64,000 bases of DNA from Bernardetia sp. ABR2-2B (GCF_037126435.1 NZ_CP147020.1:1-64000); one strand, 5' to 3'. Positions 25,838 through 35,354 are shown, counted from the first letter of the stretch. Translations and numbers: made by a program. The notes: generated by a model not told the origin, from the letters alone.

Positions 25838-26818
25838 ATGAAAAAATCATATTTTGATAAAGATTTGATGAAGAGTCTTTCTTCTTACGCTATTGAAAAC
25901 AGATTTAAAAGTTGGTATTTTCTGATAGAATGTTTATTAATATTATTTTTTTTAGAAATAATCATTTTTAATGTAGAAAGCTTAATACTACGGCTTTCGT
26001 TAAGTAGTGTGATTGGCTTGTTATTCATCCGTTTATTCGTAATTTATCACGATACGCTTCACAAAGCAATTTTCACTACAAGCAAACCTGCCCGTTTTTT
26101 GATAAAATGCTTTGGTGTTTTTGTTCTGAATCCTCCTAGTGTATGGGAGCGTTCTCACAATCACCATCACAGAAATAATTCGAAAATGTATAGTTCTAGC
26201 GTAGGAAGTTTTCCTATTCTATCAAAGTCGCAATATTACTCTTTATCAAAAAAGGAAAAGCTCATTTATACTTTTACACGTCATCCTTTAAATATTTTTT
26301 TTGGTTATTTTACGGTCTTTTTATTGGGGATGTGTTTGATTCCTTTTATAAAATCACCTAAAAAACACTTTGATGGTTTGATTTCTATTATTATACACAT
26401 CACTCTAACAATTTTATTAATCAAAATTGATACACAATTTTTCTTTTTTGGTTTCTGGTTTCCTTTATTCCTTTCATCTATGTTAGGAGCTTATTTATTT
26501 TATGTACAACATAACTTTCCTTCAATACAATTAGTAGAGAATGAAAAGTGGGATTATTTTTTTGCTGCTTTATATTCTACTAGCTTTTTCAAAATGAATC
26601 CAATAATGAATTGGTTTACTGGAAATATTGGTTTTCATCATATTCATCATCTGAATGCACAAATTCCTTTTTATAACTTACCGTCTGCTATGAAAAATAT
26701 TTCTAAAGTCCAAAATCCAATAACTATTACGTGGTCTATTAAAGATGCAAATGCTTGTTTTAGTTTATTTTATTTTGATGAAAAGTTGGGGCAAATGACT
26801 AATAAACAAAATGACTAA
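25838..26818 (+). CDS. Membrane fatty-acid desaturase/hydroxylase
   Basis: This 326-residue membrane protein has the three histidine clusters of the integral-membrane di-iron desaturase family: HDTLH (about 71-75), HNHHH (about 107-111) and FHHIHHLN (about 267-274). Two pairs of transmembrane helices lie between them. Such enzymes introduce double bonds or hydroxyls into acyl chains of membrane lipids. It starts five bases after the alpha/beta-hydrolase stop. The pair sits between two relics of phosphatase C-terminal tails, so it may have been inserted there. Position and substrate specificity cannot be read. Confidence 0.9.
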   Translation: MKKSYFDKDLMKSLSSYAIENRFKSWYFLIECLLILFFLEIIIFNVESLILRLSLSSVIGLLFIRLFVIYHDTLHKAIFTTSKPARFLIKCFGVFVLNPPSVWERSHNHHHRNNSKMYSSSVGSFPILSKSQYYSLSKKEKLIYTFTRHPLNIFFGYFTVFLLGMCLIPFIKSPKKHFDGLISIIIHITLTILLIKIDTQFFFFGFWFPLFLSSMLGAYLFYVQHNFPSIQLVENEKWDYFFAALYSTSFFKMNPIMNWFTGNIGFHHIHHLNAQIPFYNLPSAMKNISKVQNPITITWSIKDANACFSLFYFDEKLGQMTNKQND

Positions 26819-26874
26819 ATTTTAAATCTCATTGCTAAAATATTATCAATTTGAGAAACATCTTTCCATTCGTT
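26815..26874 (-). pseudogene. C-terminal relic of a SpoIIE-type phosphatase (second copy)
   Basis: The minus strand reads NEWKDVSQIDNILAMRFKI before the stop at 26815-26817 and is closed upstream by another stop at 26875-26877. QIDNILAMRFKI matches the tail of the intact gene at 26964 and the relic at 24828. It overlaps the desaturase stop codon region, so the decayed tail now lies directly behind that gene. Confidence 0.7.
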
Positions 26875-26907
26875 CTAATATCTTTATTACTATTTAATTG
26901 TTGGAAC

Positions 26908-26940
26908 AAAAAAGCAAACCCTTTTGGAGTTTGCTTTTTT
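26908..26940 (+). terminator. Terminator between desaturase and sensor phosphatase genes
   Basis: AAAAAAGCAAAC pairs with GTTTGCTTTTTT around a nine-base loop. The A- and T-runs allow termination in both directions between the two converging genes. Confidence 0.85.
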
Positions 26941-26963
26941 ATTGATTTTTTTGGGTTTAGAGT

Positions 26964-29900
26964 TTATATCTTAATTCCCATCACACAAATATCATCTATC
27001 TGTTCGTACTCTGTCCCCATCCAATTCATCAGTCCCCTTTTTAGAGAAACACGCTGATGACGCATAGAAGTGCTGTGTGTATCGTATAAGAGTCTTCTGA
27101 ATTTTTTAGACATAAACTTTCTACCTTCTTCGCCTCCAAACTGGTCTTGATAACCATCAGAGTATAAATAAAAGGCTTCTACGTCTTCTAATTCTATGAT
27201 ATGATTTGTGTATTTTGCATCTAAAAACTTTTCAGTACGTCCTCCTATGGGATGTACGTCACCTTTTATAGTAGTTAGATTTGTCTCTGCCCCTCCTTTT
27301 TTACGTGATTTTTTAAGATAAACCAAAGGATTTTTAGCTCCAGCAAATTCCATCATTCCTACAGATTTATCTACCACTACGATAGCCATATCCATTCCAT
27401 CACGATTACCTGTGGTATCTTGTTTTAAGATTCTTCTGATTTCAGATTGTATAAAATCCAAAATTTTGCTTGGTGTAGTCATTTGGCGTTGTAAAATAGC
27501 CTCGTTTAATAGTGTTGTTCCGAGCAAAGACATAAATGCCCCCGGTACACCATGTCCTGTACAGTCTCCTACGATAGCAATTTTTCGTGTTCCTATTTCA
27601 TTGTACCAATAAAAATCTCCACTTACCACATCTTTTGGTTCGAAGAAAACAAAAGCATCATCAAATACTTTCTTCAAATCCTGTGTTCCTCCTAGCATTG
27701 CCGACTGAATGCGTTGTGCATAGTTGATACTAGAAACAAGATTATTATTTTGTTTTTCTAATTGTGATGATGTTTTTTCTAGCTTCTTTTTAGCTAACTC
27801 TGCTTTTGTGATGTCTTGGAGCGTTCCTTTCATCTTGATAAGATTTCCCTCATCATCAAAGACAGGATAGCCTTTTTCTCTTACATAAATGACCTCACCA
27901 TTAGGAGTATTGATACGATAGATTGCATTAAATTCTTGTTTATTTGCTACAGATTCTGCCCACGCTTCGTTGAGTTGTGGCAAATCTTCTTTTTCTATCC
28001 ATTCTTGAAAAACCTCTGTATCTTCTGGAGTTTGATTTTCCTCTACCTTGAATACTGCATCAAAACTATCAGACCATTCTACTTTTTTTGTCTTGATGTT
28101 CATATTATACCCTACGATTTGGGCGATACGCTGAGACTCCTCTAATCTTTCTTTATTTTCTTTTACATAATTGAGAAGCTGCTCTTGTATCTTCTGCTGC
28201 TTAATCTCTTCACTTATATCTTGTGCTGTACCAATAAGTGTAACAGGTTCTCCATCTTCATTGTATTTTATGATAGAAAAAGTGCGATAATATTTCCAAT
28301 GCTCTTCTGATAAGTGAGTAGGTTTGGCTCTATATGTCGTAAAGACTTCTCTCTCTCCCTTCATCATAGCTTCTGCAATAGCTCTTTGGTGCTGCTCTCT
28401 TTCTTTTGGGTGTATGATAGCATCAAAAATAATCTGATTGATAATGGTATCTTTTTCTAAACCATAAATATTTGGAAGGTTTTCGGAGTGTTTGATTTCT
28501 CTAGTGTGTAAATCCCAAACATAACTTCCCATTTTTGCCATTTTTTCGGCGTCAGTAAGCATTTGTTGTTGCTGTTCTAATTCTCTTTGAGAAGTAAGTA
28601 ATTTTTCTGTCTGCGTTTCGATGATTTGCTCGGCTTGTTTTCTTTGTGTGATGTTCATCAATACACCGTCAAGGTATTTCACACCATTACTTTCATCTTC
28701 TACAACTTGTCCAGATTCTTCCACCCAAATGATAGAACCATTTTTATGAATAATTCTGTATTCTATCTTATAAGATTCTTTCGTTTCTATTGCTTGTTCA
28801 ACTTCAGCATCTATGAAGTTATCATCTGGATGAATAATACTAGCAAAAGAACGTACTTTATTGTCTATAAATTCAGTAGCTGCATAACCTGTAATTCGTT
28901 CTACACCTTTAGAAATAAACTTCATTGTCCAATCTTCATCTATCAAAGAACGATACATAATTCCTTGTAGATTATTACTGAGCGATTCTAATTGCTTCTT
29001 AGATTGTTCTATTATTTCTTGTTGCTCTGTAATTTGTGTAATATCTTGAATCACACCCAAAACACGCTCTGGTTTTCCTGCAATATCTCTGATTAGGTTT
29101 GCTTCTATTCGGAGTGTTTTTTCTTCTTTCTGATTATTGTTTTTAAAGTTTCCTACAATAGAAAACTGGTCTATTTTTCCTGCAATTATCTTGGCTACAT
29201 TTTCACTAAACTCTTTTCTACACTTTTCATCATAATATTTAGCATGAGTTCTAATATCTTGCATTTCGTCTTTATCTAGTCCATAGATATTAGCTAGATT
29301 CTCAGAGTAACTAAAGACTGAACCTTCAACTATCATATCAAAACTACCGATTTGAGCGAGTTCTTCTGCACGCTGCAAAAGTTTCTGACGTTCTTCTATT
29401 TCTCTTTGAGCAATAAAGAGATTATCGTTTATTACTTGTAATTGTTCTGTGTTTTGGCGCAACTCTTCTTCTGATGCTGCCAGTTCTTGATTGTTTAAAC
29501 TTGTTTCTTGAAGAAGTTTTTCAATTTTTTGTTCTTTATTTACGCTTTCTGTAATATCTTGAAGGCTATTTACGATATATTTCAACTGCCCTCTTTTATT
29601 AAAAACACCGTGTGTAGCCCCTTGAAACCAATGCCAATCTTCGAAATAATCTGTTTTGATACGAATACGATAAAAAGTATCTTCGTGGTCTTGAATAGCC
29701 TTTTTCTGACTTTCTATCAGTATTGGATAATCTTCTTTATGAATTACACTCTCTAAAAAGCTAGTTTCTATTTTAGTATCTTTCTCTACTCCCAAAATAT
29801 AATTTAGATGTTCTGTATGTGTAATTTCATTTGTCTTGATATTTAAGTCATAAGCTGCCAGTTTTGCCATTTTTTTGGCTTCTGAAACCCTTTGAATATA

Positions 29901-30971
29901 AGTGGCTAAATCTCTCTGTGTTTTTTCTAAGTATTCGTTGGTACTCTTAAGACTATCTGTATTTTGTTTGAGTTCTTCTTCTGAGGCTGCTAGTTCTGCA
30001 TTGTTTTCTGCTAATTCTTTTGTTGCACTTTCTACATCTACAAAGGCTTTTTCTACTTTATCTACTGCAGGTTTTATGAAAATAGCAACACCAACAATAA
30101 ATAAAATCAATAAAGCAATAACAGAAATTTGAGCTATTTCCACTTCAAGGACTTTTTCTTGTGCTTCTTCTTGATAAGTACCTACAATTTCATTCATCAT
30201 GGGAAGAAACCTGCCTTCATTACGTTCTATTTTCTGAATAGCATCACGCATACTTATTCTTTTTTCTTCTACATCTAAAACTTGATTAGCATCTATAATC
30301 TCTTCTACACCAGCCAAAAGACCATTATAGTAAGGAGAAATAGAACTATAAAGTTTTTTTGCTTCTTCGGAGTTGGTATGATTATTACTAAAATCTAGTG
30401 TTTTTTCTTTTCCTGCTAGATTACGATGTGCTTTCTTAAATTCTCTGAGGTTCTCATCTAAAGCATTTAGATAATCTACTTGTTCTTCTCCTTGTGTAGT
30501 CGTTAGGTATAAAGCACTTTTTGCTATTTTTTGGCTCAACATGCGCTGCTTCCCTGCAACATTAATTATTATTGCATCGTTTTGCTGACTGGATAAGAAA
30601 CTCTGAACAAATAAATAACTAGCAAAGAGAAGAACTCCAACAAGTATAGGAATAGCTACATTTCCAATACGCATTCTCTTTACAATGGCTTTGTTTTGTT
30701 TAGAATACTGTTCAATATTTATTCCTTTTTGATACAAGTTTGCAGATTTGTCAGCTAGATAGCCCATATACGCAAAGGCAGCACCTAATACAATAGGAGC
30801 AATATCAATCACAAAATGAATGGGGTTTACTTGGTGCAGCTTGACAATCATAGACCAACCAAAGGCAAGTTGTTTGAAGAAAAAGCCATCTAATATCCAA
30901 GCAAAGAGAGGAAAGCATAAACCAAATAATAACCCACCAAGGGCATACTTTAGAGTATTTTTGTAATACAT
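26964..30971 (-). CDS. Sensor protein: PilJ-type sensor, about five PAS domains, SpoIIE/PP2C phosphatase
   Basis: This 1335-residue membrane sensor has helices near residues 12-32, 53-71 and 105-123, a PilJ-type extracytoplasmic part (NVAGKQRMLSQKIA, 137-150) and another helix near 280-300. A coiled coil follows, then about five PAS/PAC units (roughly 370-490, 530-650, 660-790, 800-930, 945-1065). The C-terminus (about 1100-1335) is a PP2C-like SpoIIE phosphatase with VGDCTGHGVPGAF and YLYSDGYQDQ. Such proteins sense signals and dephosphorylate anti-anti-sigma or similar partners; no anti-sigma partner lies nearby. Small decayed copies of its tail occur at 24828 and 26815. The start is the ATG at 30971. 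Confidence 0.9.
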   Translation of the reverse strand: MYYKNTLKYALGGLLFGLCFPLFAWILDGFFFKQLAFGWSMIVKLHQVNPIHFVIDIAPIVLGAAFAYMGYLADKSANLYQKGINIEQYSKQNKAIVKRMRIGNVAIPILVGVLLFASYLFVQSFLSSQQNDAIIINVAGKQRMLSQKIAKSALYLTTTQGEEQVDYLNALDENLREFKKAHRNLAGKEKTLDFSNNHTNSEEAKKLYSSISPYYNGLLAGVEEIIDANQVLDVEEKRISMRDAIQKIERNEGRFLPMMNEIVGTYQEEAQEKVLEVEIAQISVIALLILFIVGVAIFIKPAVDKVEKAFVDVESATKELAENNAELAASEEELKQNTDSLKSTNEYLEKTQRDLATYIQRVSEAKKMAKLAAYDLNIKTNEITHTEHLNYILGVEKDTKIETSFLESVIHKEDYPILIESQKKAIQDHEDTFYRIRIKTDYFEDWHWFQGATHGVFNKRGQLKYIVNSLQDITESVNKEQKIEKLLQETSLNNQELAASEEELRQNTEQLQVINDNLFIAQREIEERQKLLQRAEELAQIGSFDMIVEGSVFSYSENLANIYGLDKDEMQDIRTHAKYYDEKCRKEFSENVAKIIAGKIDQFSIVGNFKNNNQKEEKTLRIEANLIRDIAGKPERVLGVIQDITQITEQQEIIEQSKKQLESLSNNLQGIMYRSLIDEDWTMKFISKGVERITGYAATEFIDNKVRSFASIIHPDDNFIDAEVEQAIETKESYKIEYRIIHKNGSIIWVEESGQVVEDESNGVKYLDGVLMNITQRKQAEQIIETQTEKLLTSQRELEQQQQMLTDAEKMAKMGSYVWDLHTREIKHSENLPNIYGLEKDTIINQIIFDAIIHPKEREQHQRAIAEAMMKGEREVFTTYRAKPTHLSEEHWKYYRTFSIIKYNEDGEPVTLIGTAQDISEEIKQQKIQEQLLNYVKENKERLEESQRIAQIVGYNMNIKTKKVEWSDSFDAVFKVEENQTPEDTEVFQEWIEKEDLPQLNEAWAESVANKQEFNAIYRINTPNGEVIYVREKGYPVFDDEGNLIKMKGTLQDITKAELAKKKLEKTSSQLEKQNNNLVSSINYAQRIQSAMLGGTQDLKKVFDDAFVFFEPKDVVSGDFYWYNEIGTRKIAIVGDCTGHGVPGAFMSLLGTTLLNEAILQRQMTTPSKILDFIQSEIRRILKQDTTGNRDGMDMAIVVVDKSVGMMEFAGAKNPLVYLKKSRKKGGAETNLTTIKGDVHPIGGRTEKFLDAKYTNHIIELEDVEAFYLYSDGYQDQFGGEEGRKFMSKKFRRLLYDTHSTSMRHQRVSLKRGLMNWMGTEYEQIDDICVMGIKI

Positions 30972-31164
30972 GTGTTTTTATTATACTATAATCAACCTTA
31001 TTATTCTGAATAAGGCTTAAGGGAATTAAGTAAATGTTTGTATTTGTCTTGATAGGGGAATTACAAATACATAGCCAATATACACATTTAATTTTTATTA
31101 AAATAGGACTTTAAAGCATTGTTTTAGGGTTTTTTGTAAAAAAAACACTTTCAGTTTATACTTT

Positions 31165-31872
31165 TTAGTTTTTGAATTGTACTTTTTTGAGAAAAGTCTT
31201 ATAATCAGAATATGTAAAAATTTTCTTTTGTGTCAAAAAAATCTCTTTTTCGTTTTCAAATTCTTCTTCTTTTCCTATTGGAACACTTATTTTGTAATCA
31301 ATAATTGTTTCTACTTCTTCTTTTGTGAAGAAAACCTTTCTTAAAATAAGACGAACTGTCTTAAAGCTATCTTCAATGTCTGAAATCCGAATTAATAGTT
31401 GAATAGCAAAAAACAGAAAAAAAACATTGAGTAAGTGAGGTAAAATATAGACATATAAATTGCTGTGTTCTGTAAGCGTATTGCCTAGCAAATCAATATC
31501 AATATTCATGTAGTTACTTTTTGTCCACCAATATCCAAAAAAGTATAGTTTAACATGTTGAGTAAGTAAATAACAAGCATTGATAATCCAAAAAATAGTT
31601 CCACTATTATTTTTTTCTATTTCATAAAGCATAAAACGCCTTTTTAGATAAATCACTACTAACATAGTAGTTACTAAACTTAATAGAAGAGAAATATAAT
31701 AAGGAAAACCATAATCTATAATTCCTTTTTTAAGAAGTGTCTTTAAATAGTCATTTTTTAGAAAAATAAGTTGCGTGATTCCCTCAGCAAATAAGGCACA
31801 ACTAACAGGAATGATGAATAAGAGCAAAATAAACCAAAAATAATAAGCAAAGTTGAGAACCGTTTTTTTCAT
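31165..31872 (-). CDS. Four-helix membrane protein, unknown function
   Basis: The protein has 235 residues with hydrophobic helices near 10-32, 55-75, 90-110 and 140-165, then a charged C-terminus of about 60 residues. The pattern resembles DUF2975-like membrane proteins, but the match is only impressionistic. The ATG at 31872 follows a T-rich stretch. It is on the same strand as the WG-repeat gene upstream, separated by the heptamer array. Function is unknown. Confidence 0.65.
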   Translation of the reverse strand: MKKTVLNFAYYFWFILLLFIIPVSCALFAEGITQLIFLKNDYLKTLLKKGIIDYGFPYYISLLLSLVTTMLVVIYLKRRFMLYEIEKNNSGTIFWIINACYLLTQHVKLYFFGYWWTKSNYMNIDIDLLGNTLTEHSNLYVYILPHLLNVFFLFFAIQLLIRISDIEDSFKTVRLILRKVFFTKEEVETIIDYKISVPIGKEEEFENEKEIFLTQKKIFTYSDYKTFLKKVQFKN

Positions 31873-31903
31873 AGAATTTATTTATAGAATTACGACCTGC
31901 CAA

Positions 31904-31917
31904 AGCAGCGAAGCTAA
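31904..31917. repeat. Copy of a dispersed AGCAGCGAAGCTAA motif
   Basis: The same 14-mer occurs in reverse complement at 45516-45529 in another gene-free spacer. It is too short to interpret alone. Confidence 0.4.
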
Positions 31918-31974
31918 TTTTTCGCATTAAAAACTTTCAATAGTGTAAAACAATTATTTCAGAGCGCAATTTTT

Positions 31975-32075
31975 CACTAATCACTAATCACTAATCACTA
32001 ATCACTAATCACTAATCACTAATCACTAATCACTAATCACTAATCACTAATCACTAATCACTAATCACTAATCAC
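31975..32075. repeat. Tandem heptamer array (CACTAAT)n, about 14 copies
   Basis: CACTAAT repeats without a break for 101 bases. On the minus strand it is ATTAGTG. The stop codon of the WG-repeat gene (TGA at 32072-32074) lies in the last unit. Single or double units of the same motif are found in other spacers (for example near 3250, 3335, 16082). Confidence 0.95.
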
Positions 32076-33355
32076 CTTGTTTTCAGATTCACGAATTTTT
32101 CTTCTCCATTGATTTCTACATTGAATCCAAATTTTTCAGGAACAAAGGTAAGTTTATCAAACTCAAAGTTAAGCAAAGTTTTTCCTTCAATATCCAAAAT
32201 TCCGTATTTTCCTTTTTTCTTAGCGATAATAAGCGTTTTGAAAAAAGCATTTTGTTCTGTTTCTAAGGCAAGGTATTTTATTTCTTCATACGAATCTTCT
32301 AAAGTTTGCTTCCCTTTTCTATTTATTGCTGTCCATTTTCTACCTTTTCTGACAAAAGCAATATCTTTTCTAAATACTTCGGCTGCATCATAATTTACTT
32401 TTATTACTTCTTTTCCCTCCAAATTTATCCATCCCCATTTTCCTTTTTTCTGTACTAGAGCAATCAAATCTTCTGCTTCTCCTTTTGTTTTTCCTTTTTC
32501 GGTAGAAAATTCTCCTAAGTATTCGTATTGAGGAACTAAAATAGCTTTATTATGCAAAGTAATAAAACCATATTGTGTGCCTTGTTTTATCTTTAAGATA
32601 TGCGTCGAATGTGTTTTCTTTTTTGTTTCTATTTTTATGTCTTGCAGATAATCAATGGCATTGTATTCTGAGCGCAAAAGAGGAACATTGTTATGAAGGT
32701 CAAAAAGTCCGTATTTTCCTGCTTTTTTGGCTGTAATAAGTTCGGGTTTTAAAACTCTTTCTATTTTGGCAGTATCTCCATAACGTGTGATATAGTATTT
32801 GATAAATTCAACCTCTTCATACGAAGGACGAATCACAACATTTCCATAGGCATCTGCCAAACCTACTTTCCCTCTGTCATAAAATCGCATCACTTTTGTT
32901 TTTCCACTTGCGCTTTGGCAGGTTTCTGGCATAAATTCTATTTTTTCGTAAAGTGCTGTGAGTGGTTTTCCTGTTGGGTCAAGAACGCCATACTTCCCTC
33001 TACCTTTTACTAACAAAGTTCCTTCCCAACGTGTGCAAGTAGAATCTTCGCCTTCAAAAAAACTGATTTTTTCGTACTGAAATGGAACAATAGTAGCATT
33101 AGTATCATTCAAAACGCCTAGTTTTCCTTCAATACTTGCAATTCTGATAGAATCTCCTCCATAGGCTAAGAGAGCTTTTCGTGCTATGATTGTTGTATCA
33201 ATTTTTGGTGCAAGTTCCTCTTCTGTTGCTGTTTCCCATCCGTCTTCATTTGTCGTTTGTGCAGAAATAAGGGAAGGGTTTATGCAATATATTCCTACCA
33301 AAAAATAAAATAAAATAATTGTTTTTTTAAAATTGCTTTTTGCTATAATCTGCAT
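32072..33355 (-). CDS. Secreted WG-repeat protein
   Basis: The 427-residue protein has a signal peptide (about 1-32, ending ISAQ) and a series of WG-type repeats. Recognisable units are KYGVLDPTGKPL, KVGLADAYGNVV, KYGLFDLHNNVP, KWGWINLEGKEVI and KYGILDIEGKTLL, each starting with a Gly/aromatic pair. This repeat family usually forms exported surface proteins of unknown function. The stop codon TGA falls in a tandem heptamer array, so the last codons are set by repeat sequence. The start is the ATG at 33355. It converges with nothing on this side; DUF2721 starts divergently at 33463. Confidence 0.85.
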   Translation of the reverse strand: MQIIAKSNFKKTIILFYFLVGIYCINPSLISAQTTNEDGWETATEEELAPKIDTTIIARKALLAYGGDSIRIASIEGKLGVLNDTNATIVPFQYEKISFFEGEDSTCTRWEGTLLVKGRGKYGVLDPTGKPLTALYEKIEFMPETCQSASGKTKVMRFYDRGKVGLADAYGNVVIRPSYEEVEFIKYYITRYGDTAKIERVLKPELITAKKAGKYGLFDLHNNVPLLRSEYNAIDYLQDIKIETKKKTHSTHILKIKQGTQYGFITLHNKAILVPQYEYLGEFSTEKGKTKGEAEDLIALVQKKGKWGWINLEGKEVIKVNYDAAEVFRKDIAFVRKGRKWTAINRKGKQTLEDSYEEIKYLALETEQNAFFKTLIIAKKKGKYGILDIEGKTLLNFEFDKLTFVPEKFGFNVEINGEEKFVNLKTR

Positions 33356-33462
33356 AAGATAGTTTTTTTGATTTTTTATAAGATATAGTTTAGAATAGCA
33401 AATAATATTCCCTTTTCTTTGTAACGATTTATAACCAACAACAAATAATTAACCTTTGTTTT

Positions 33463-33858
33463 ATGGAAATTAGCCTTACTACACCTGCTCTACTCTTCTC
33501 TGCTATTTCTTTGCTTTTACTTGCCTACACGAACCGTTTTTTGGCAATGGCAAATCTTATCAGAAACCTACATGAAAAATATGAAAATGAGCCTAATAAA
33601 ATTTTGATAGAACAAATCAAAAATTTACGAAAGAGAGTTTATCTGACACGAAATATGCAGTTTTTGGGTGTTTTTAGTTTGCTCTTATGTGTAACTTCTA
33701 TGTTTGCACTTTTTTGGGAACAAATGATAATTGGTCAGTGGCTCTTCGGAATAAGTTTGGTTTTGCTTATGCTTTCACTTTCATTGTCCGTTATTGAAAT
33801 TCAAATTTCTGTAAAAGCACTCAATATTCAAATTGGTAATATGGAAAAAAGAAAGTAA
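33463..33858 (+). CDS. DUF2721 family small membrane protein
   Basis: The protein has 131 residues with an N-terminal hydrophobic helix, an amphipathic basic middle (QIKNLRKRVYLTRNMQF) and two further helices near 65-110. The order and the segment AISLLLLAYTNRFLAMANLIR fit the DUF2721 family, whose function is unknown. It lies between the WG-repeat gene (divergent) and the LOG-family gene (same strand, 174 bases on). The start is the ATG at 33463. Confidence 0.8.
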   Translation: MEISLTTPALLFSAISLLLLAYTNRFLAMANLIRNLHEKYENEPNKILIEQIKNLRKRVYLTRNMQFLGVFSLLLCVTSMFALFWEQMIIGQWLFGISLVLLMLSLSLSVIEIQISVKALNIQIGNMEKRK

Positions 33859-34032
33859 AATAGGTTTGATGAAATTTTTCTTATTTCGTTTTAAAATTAC
33901 TTTCCGTATATTAGCTGTTCTGTTTAAAAAATTGATACATTTATACATCAAAATAAAGAAGCAGTATTGTAGAGTATTTAATCATCAAAACTACTCATTT
34001 AACTAACTATTTAATATTAACAAAAAATAAAA

Positions 34033-34893
34033 ATGCCATACGACGAAAATCAGAATGAGCCAATAAAAAAACGTAAACTCACTTCAGAATCTATCTCAAA
34101 TGAAGGAAAAATTGAGAAGCCTTATCAGCCAGATTTGAATGATATGGACGGAAACAAAACTACAAGTGATATATTAGAAGGAAAAACAGAAGAGGAGAAA
34201 CGATTAGTTAGAGCCTTTCAAAAGAGAGATTGGAGCGAAATAAAATCAGCAAATTCGTGGGTTATCTTTAAGGTAATGGCAGAGTTTGTCGAAGGGTTTG
34301 AAAAGTTAGCTCGTATAGGTCCTTGTGTTTCTATTTTTGGTTCTGCTCGTACTTCACCAGACCATAAATATTACAAACTAACTGAAGAAATTGCAGCCAA
34401 ATTAGTGCGTCATGGTTATGGCGTAATTACAGGAGGAGGTCCGGGAATTATGGAAGCTGGTAATAAAGGAGCAAGAGCAGAAAAAGGAAAATCTGTTGGT
34501 TTGAATATTGTTTTGCCTTTTGAGCAGGGAGCAAATGCATATATTGATTTAGACAAACTTATCAATTTTGATTATTTCTTTGTACGAAAAGTTATGTTTG
34601 TAAAGTATTCTCAAGGTTTTATCGTAATGCCAGGAGGTTTGGGGACTTTAGATGAGCTTTTTGAGGCTTATACACTTATTCAAACAAAAAAAATAGCTCG
34701 TTTTCCTATTGTTTTGGTGGGCAAAGACTTTTGGGCTGGATTGATGGATTGGATAAAAACAACTGTTCTTGAGAAAGAGAAAAATGTAAGCGCAGTAGAT
34801 TTGGATTTAATCAGTATTGTTGATACTGCAGATGAAGCTGTAAAAGTAATTGATGATTTTTATTCTCAATATTTACTTTCTCCAAATTTCTAG
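34033..34893 (+). CDS. LOG-family Rossmann protein (TIGR00730)
   Basis: This is a 286-residue protein of the LOG/TIGR00730 group. It has an N-terminal charged extension of about 85 residues, then VSIFGSARTSPDH, GGGPGIMEAGNKGA and the diagnostic PGGLGTLDELFE motif, which binds and hydrolyses nucleoside 5'-monophosphates. LOG enzymes activate cytokinins in plants; bacterial members clear riboside monophosphates or have other nucleotide roles. Followed by a nested hairpin. The start is the ATG at 34033. Confidence 0.9.
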   Translation: MPYDENQNEPIKKRKLTSESISNEGKIEKPYQPDLNDMDGNKTTSDILEGKTEEEKRLVRAFQKRDWSEIKSANSWVIFKVMAEFVEGFEKLARIGPCVSIFGSARTSPDHKYYKLTEEIAAKLVRHGYGVITGGGPGIMEAGNKGARAEKGKSVGLNIVLPFEQGANAYIDLDKLINFDYFFVRKVMFVKYSQGFIVMPGGLGTLDELFEAYTLIQTKKIARFPIVLVGKDFWAGLMDWIKTTVLEKEKNVSAVDLDLISIVDTADEAVKVIDDFYSQYLLSPNF

Positions 34894-34912
34894 ACTAGAA
34901 AGGGATAGAAAA

Positions 34913-34973
34913 ACACACTCTATTTTATGATTATTGGATAAAATACCAATAATAGCGTCAGAATAGAGTGTGT
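34913..34973. terminator. Nested hairpin between the LOG-family gene and panD
   Basis: Outer arms ACACACTCTATT and AATAGAGTGTGT pair exactly; inside them ATTATTGG and CCAATAAT pair exactly around an eight-base loop. It lies between two converging genes and probably stops transcription of both. Confidence 0.7.
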
Positions 34974-35006
34974 ATATATAAATTCTAATTTTCTTAGTTA
35001 TTGCGC

Positions 35007-35354
35007 TTAATTCAAACGATTGTTTTCATTTGGAAATATAATCGTCGGTTTGTGAGCCTTTGCTTCTTCTGGTGTCATGAGAGCATACGAAATAATAATT
35101 ACTACATCACCAACTTGCGCCCTACGAGCAGCTGCACCGTTCAAACAAATTGTTCCTGTTCCACGCTCACCACGAATGACGTAGGTTTCGATGCGTTCTC
35201 CATTATTATTATTTACAATCTGTACACGTTCTCCTTCATAAATATTAGAAGCTTCCATCAATTCTTCATCAATGGTAATACTTCCCACATAATTTAACTC
35301 GGCTTGTGTAATTTTGACACAATGTATTTTTGATTTGAATATTTGTAATAACAT
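35007..35354 (-). CDS. panD: Aspartate 1-decarboxylase
   Basis: PanD decarboxylates aspartate to beta-alanine for pantothenate and CoA. The 115-residue proenzyme has the self-cleavage Gly24-Ser25 site (VGSITID) that gives the pyruvoyl group, [13 protein letters not shown] for the active-site shell, and a normal length. The start is the ATG at 35354. It lies downstream of panC on the same strand, 135 bases away, so the two genes form a functional pair for pantothenate. Confidence 0.96.
   Translation of the reverse strand: MLLQIFKSKIHCVKITQAELNYVGSITIDEELMEASNIYEGERVQIVNNNNGERIETYVIRGERGTGTICLNGAAARRAQVGDVVIIISYALMTPEEAKAHKPTIIFPNENNRLN

Noticed and set aside
31975-32075. Heptamer array as a CRISPR array or origin iterons
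   Set aside because: The units are contiguous 7-mers without spacers, and there is no replication gene next to it.
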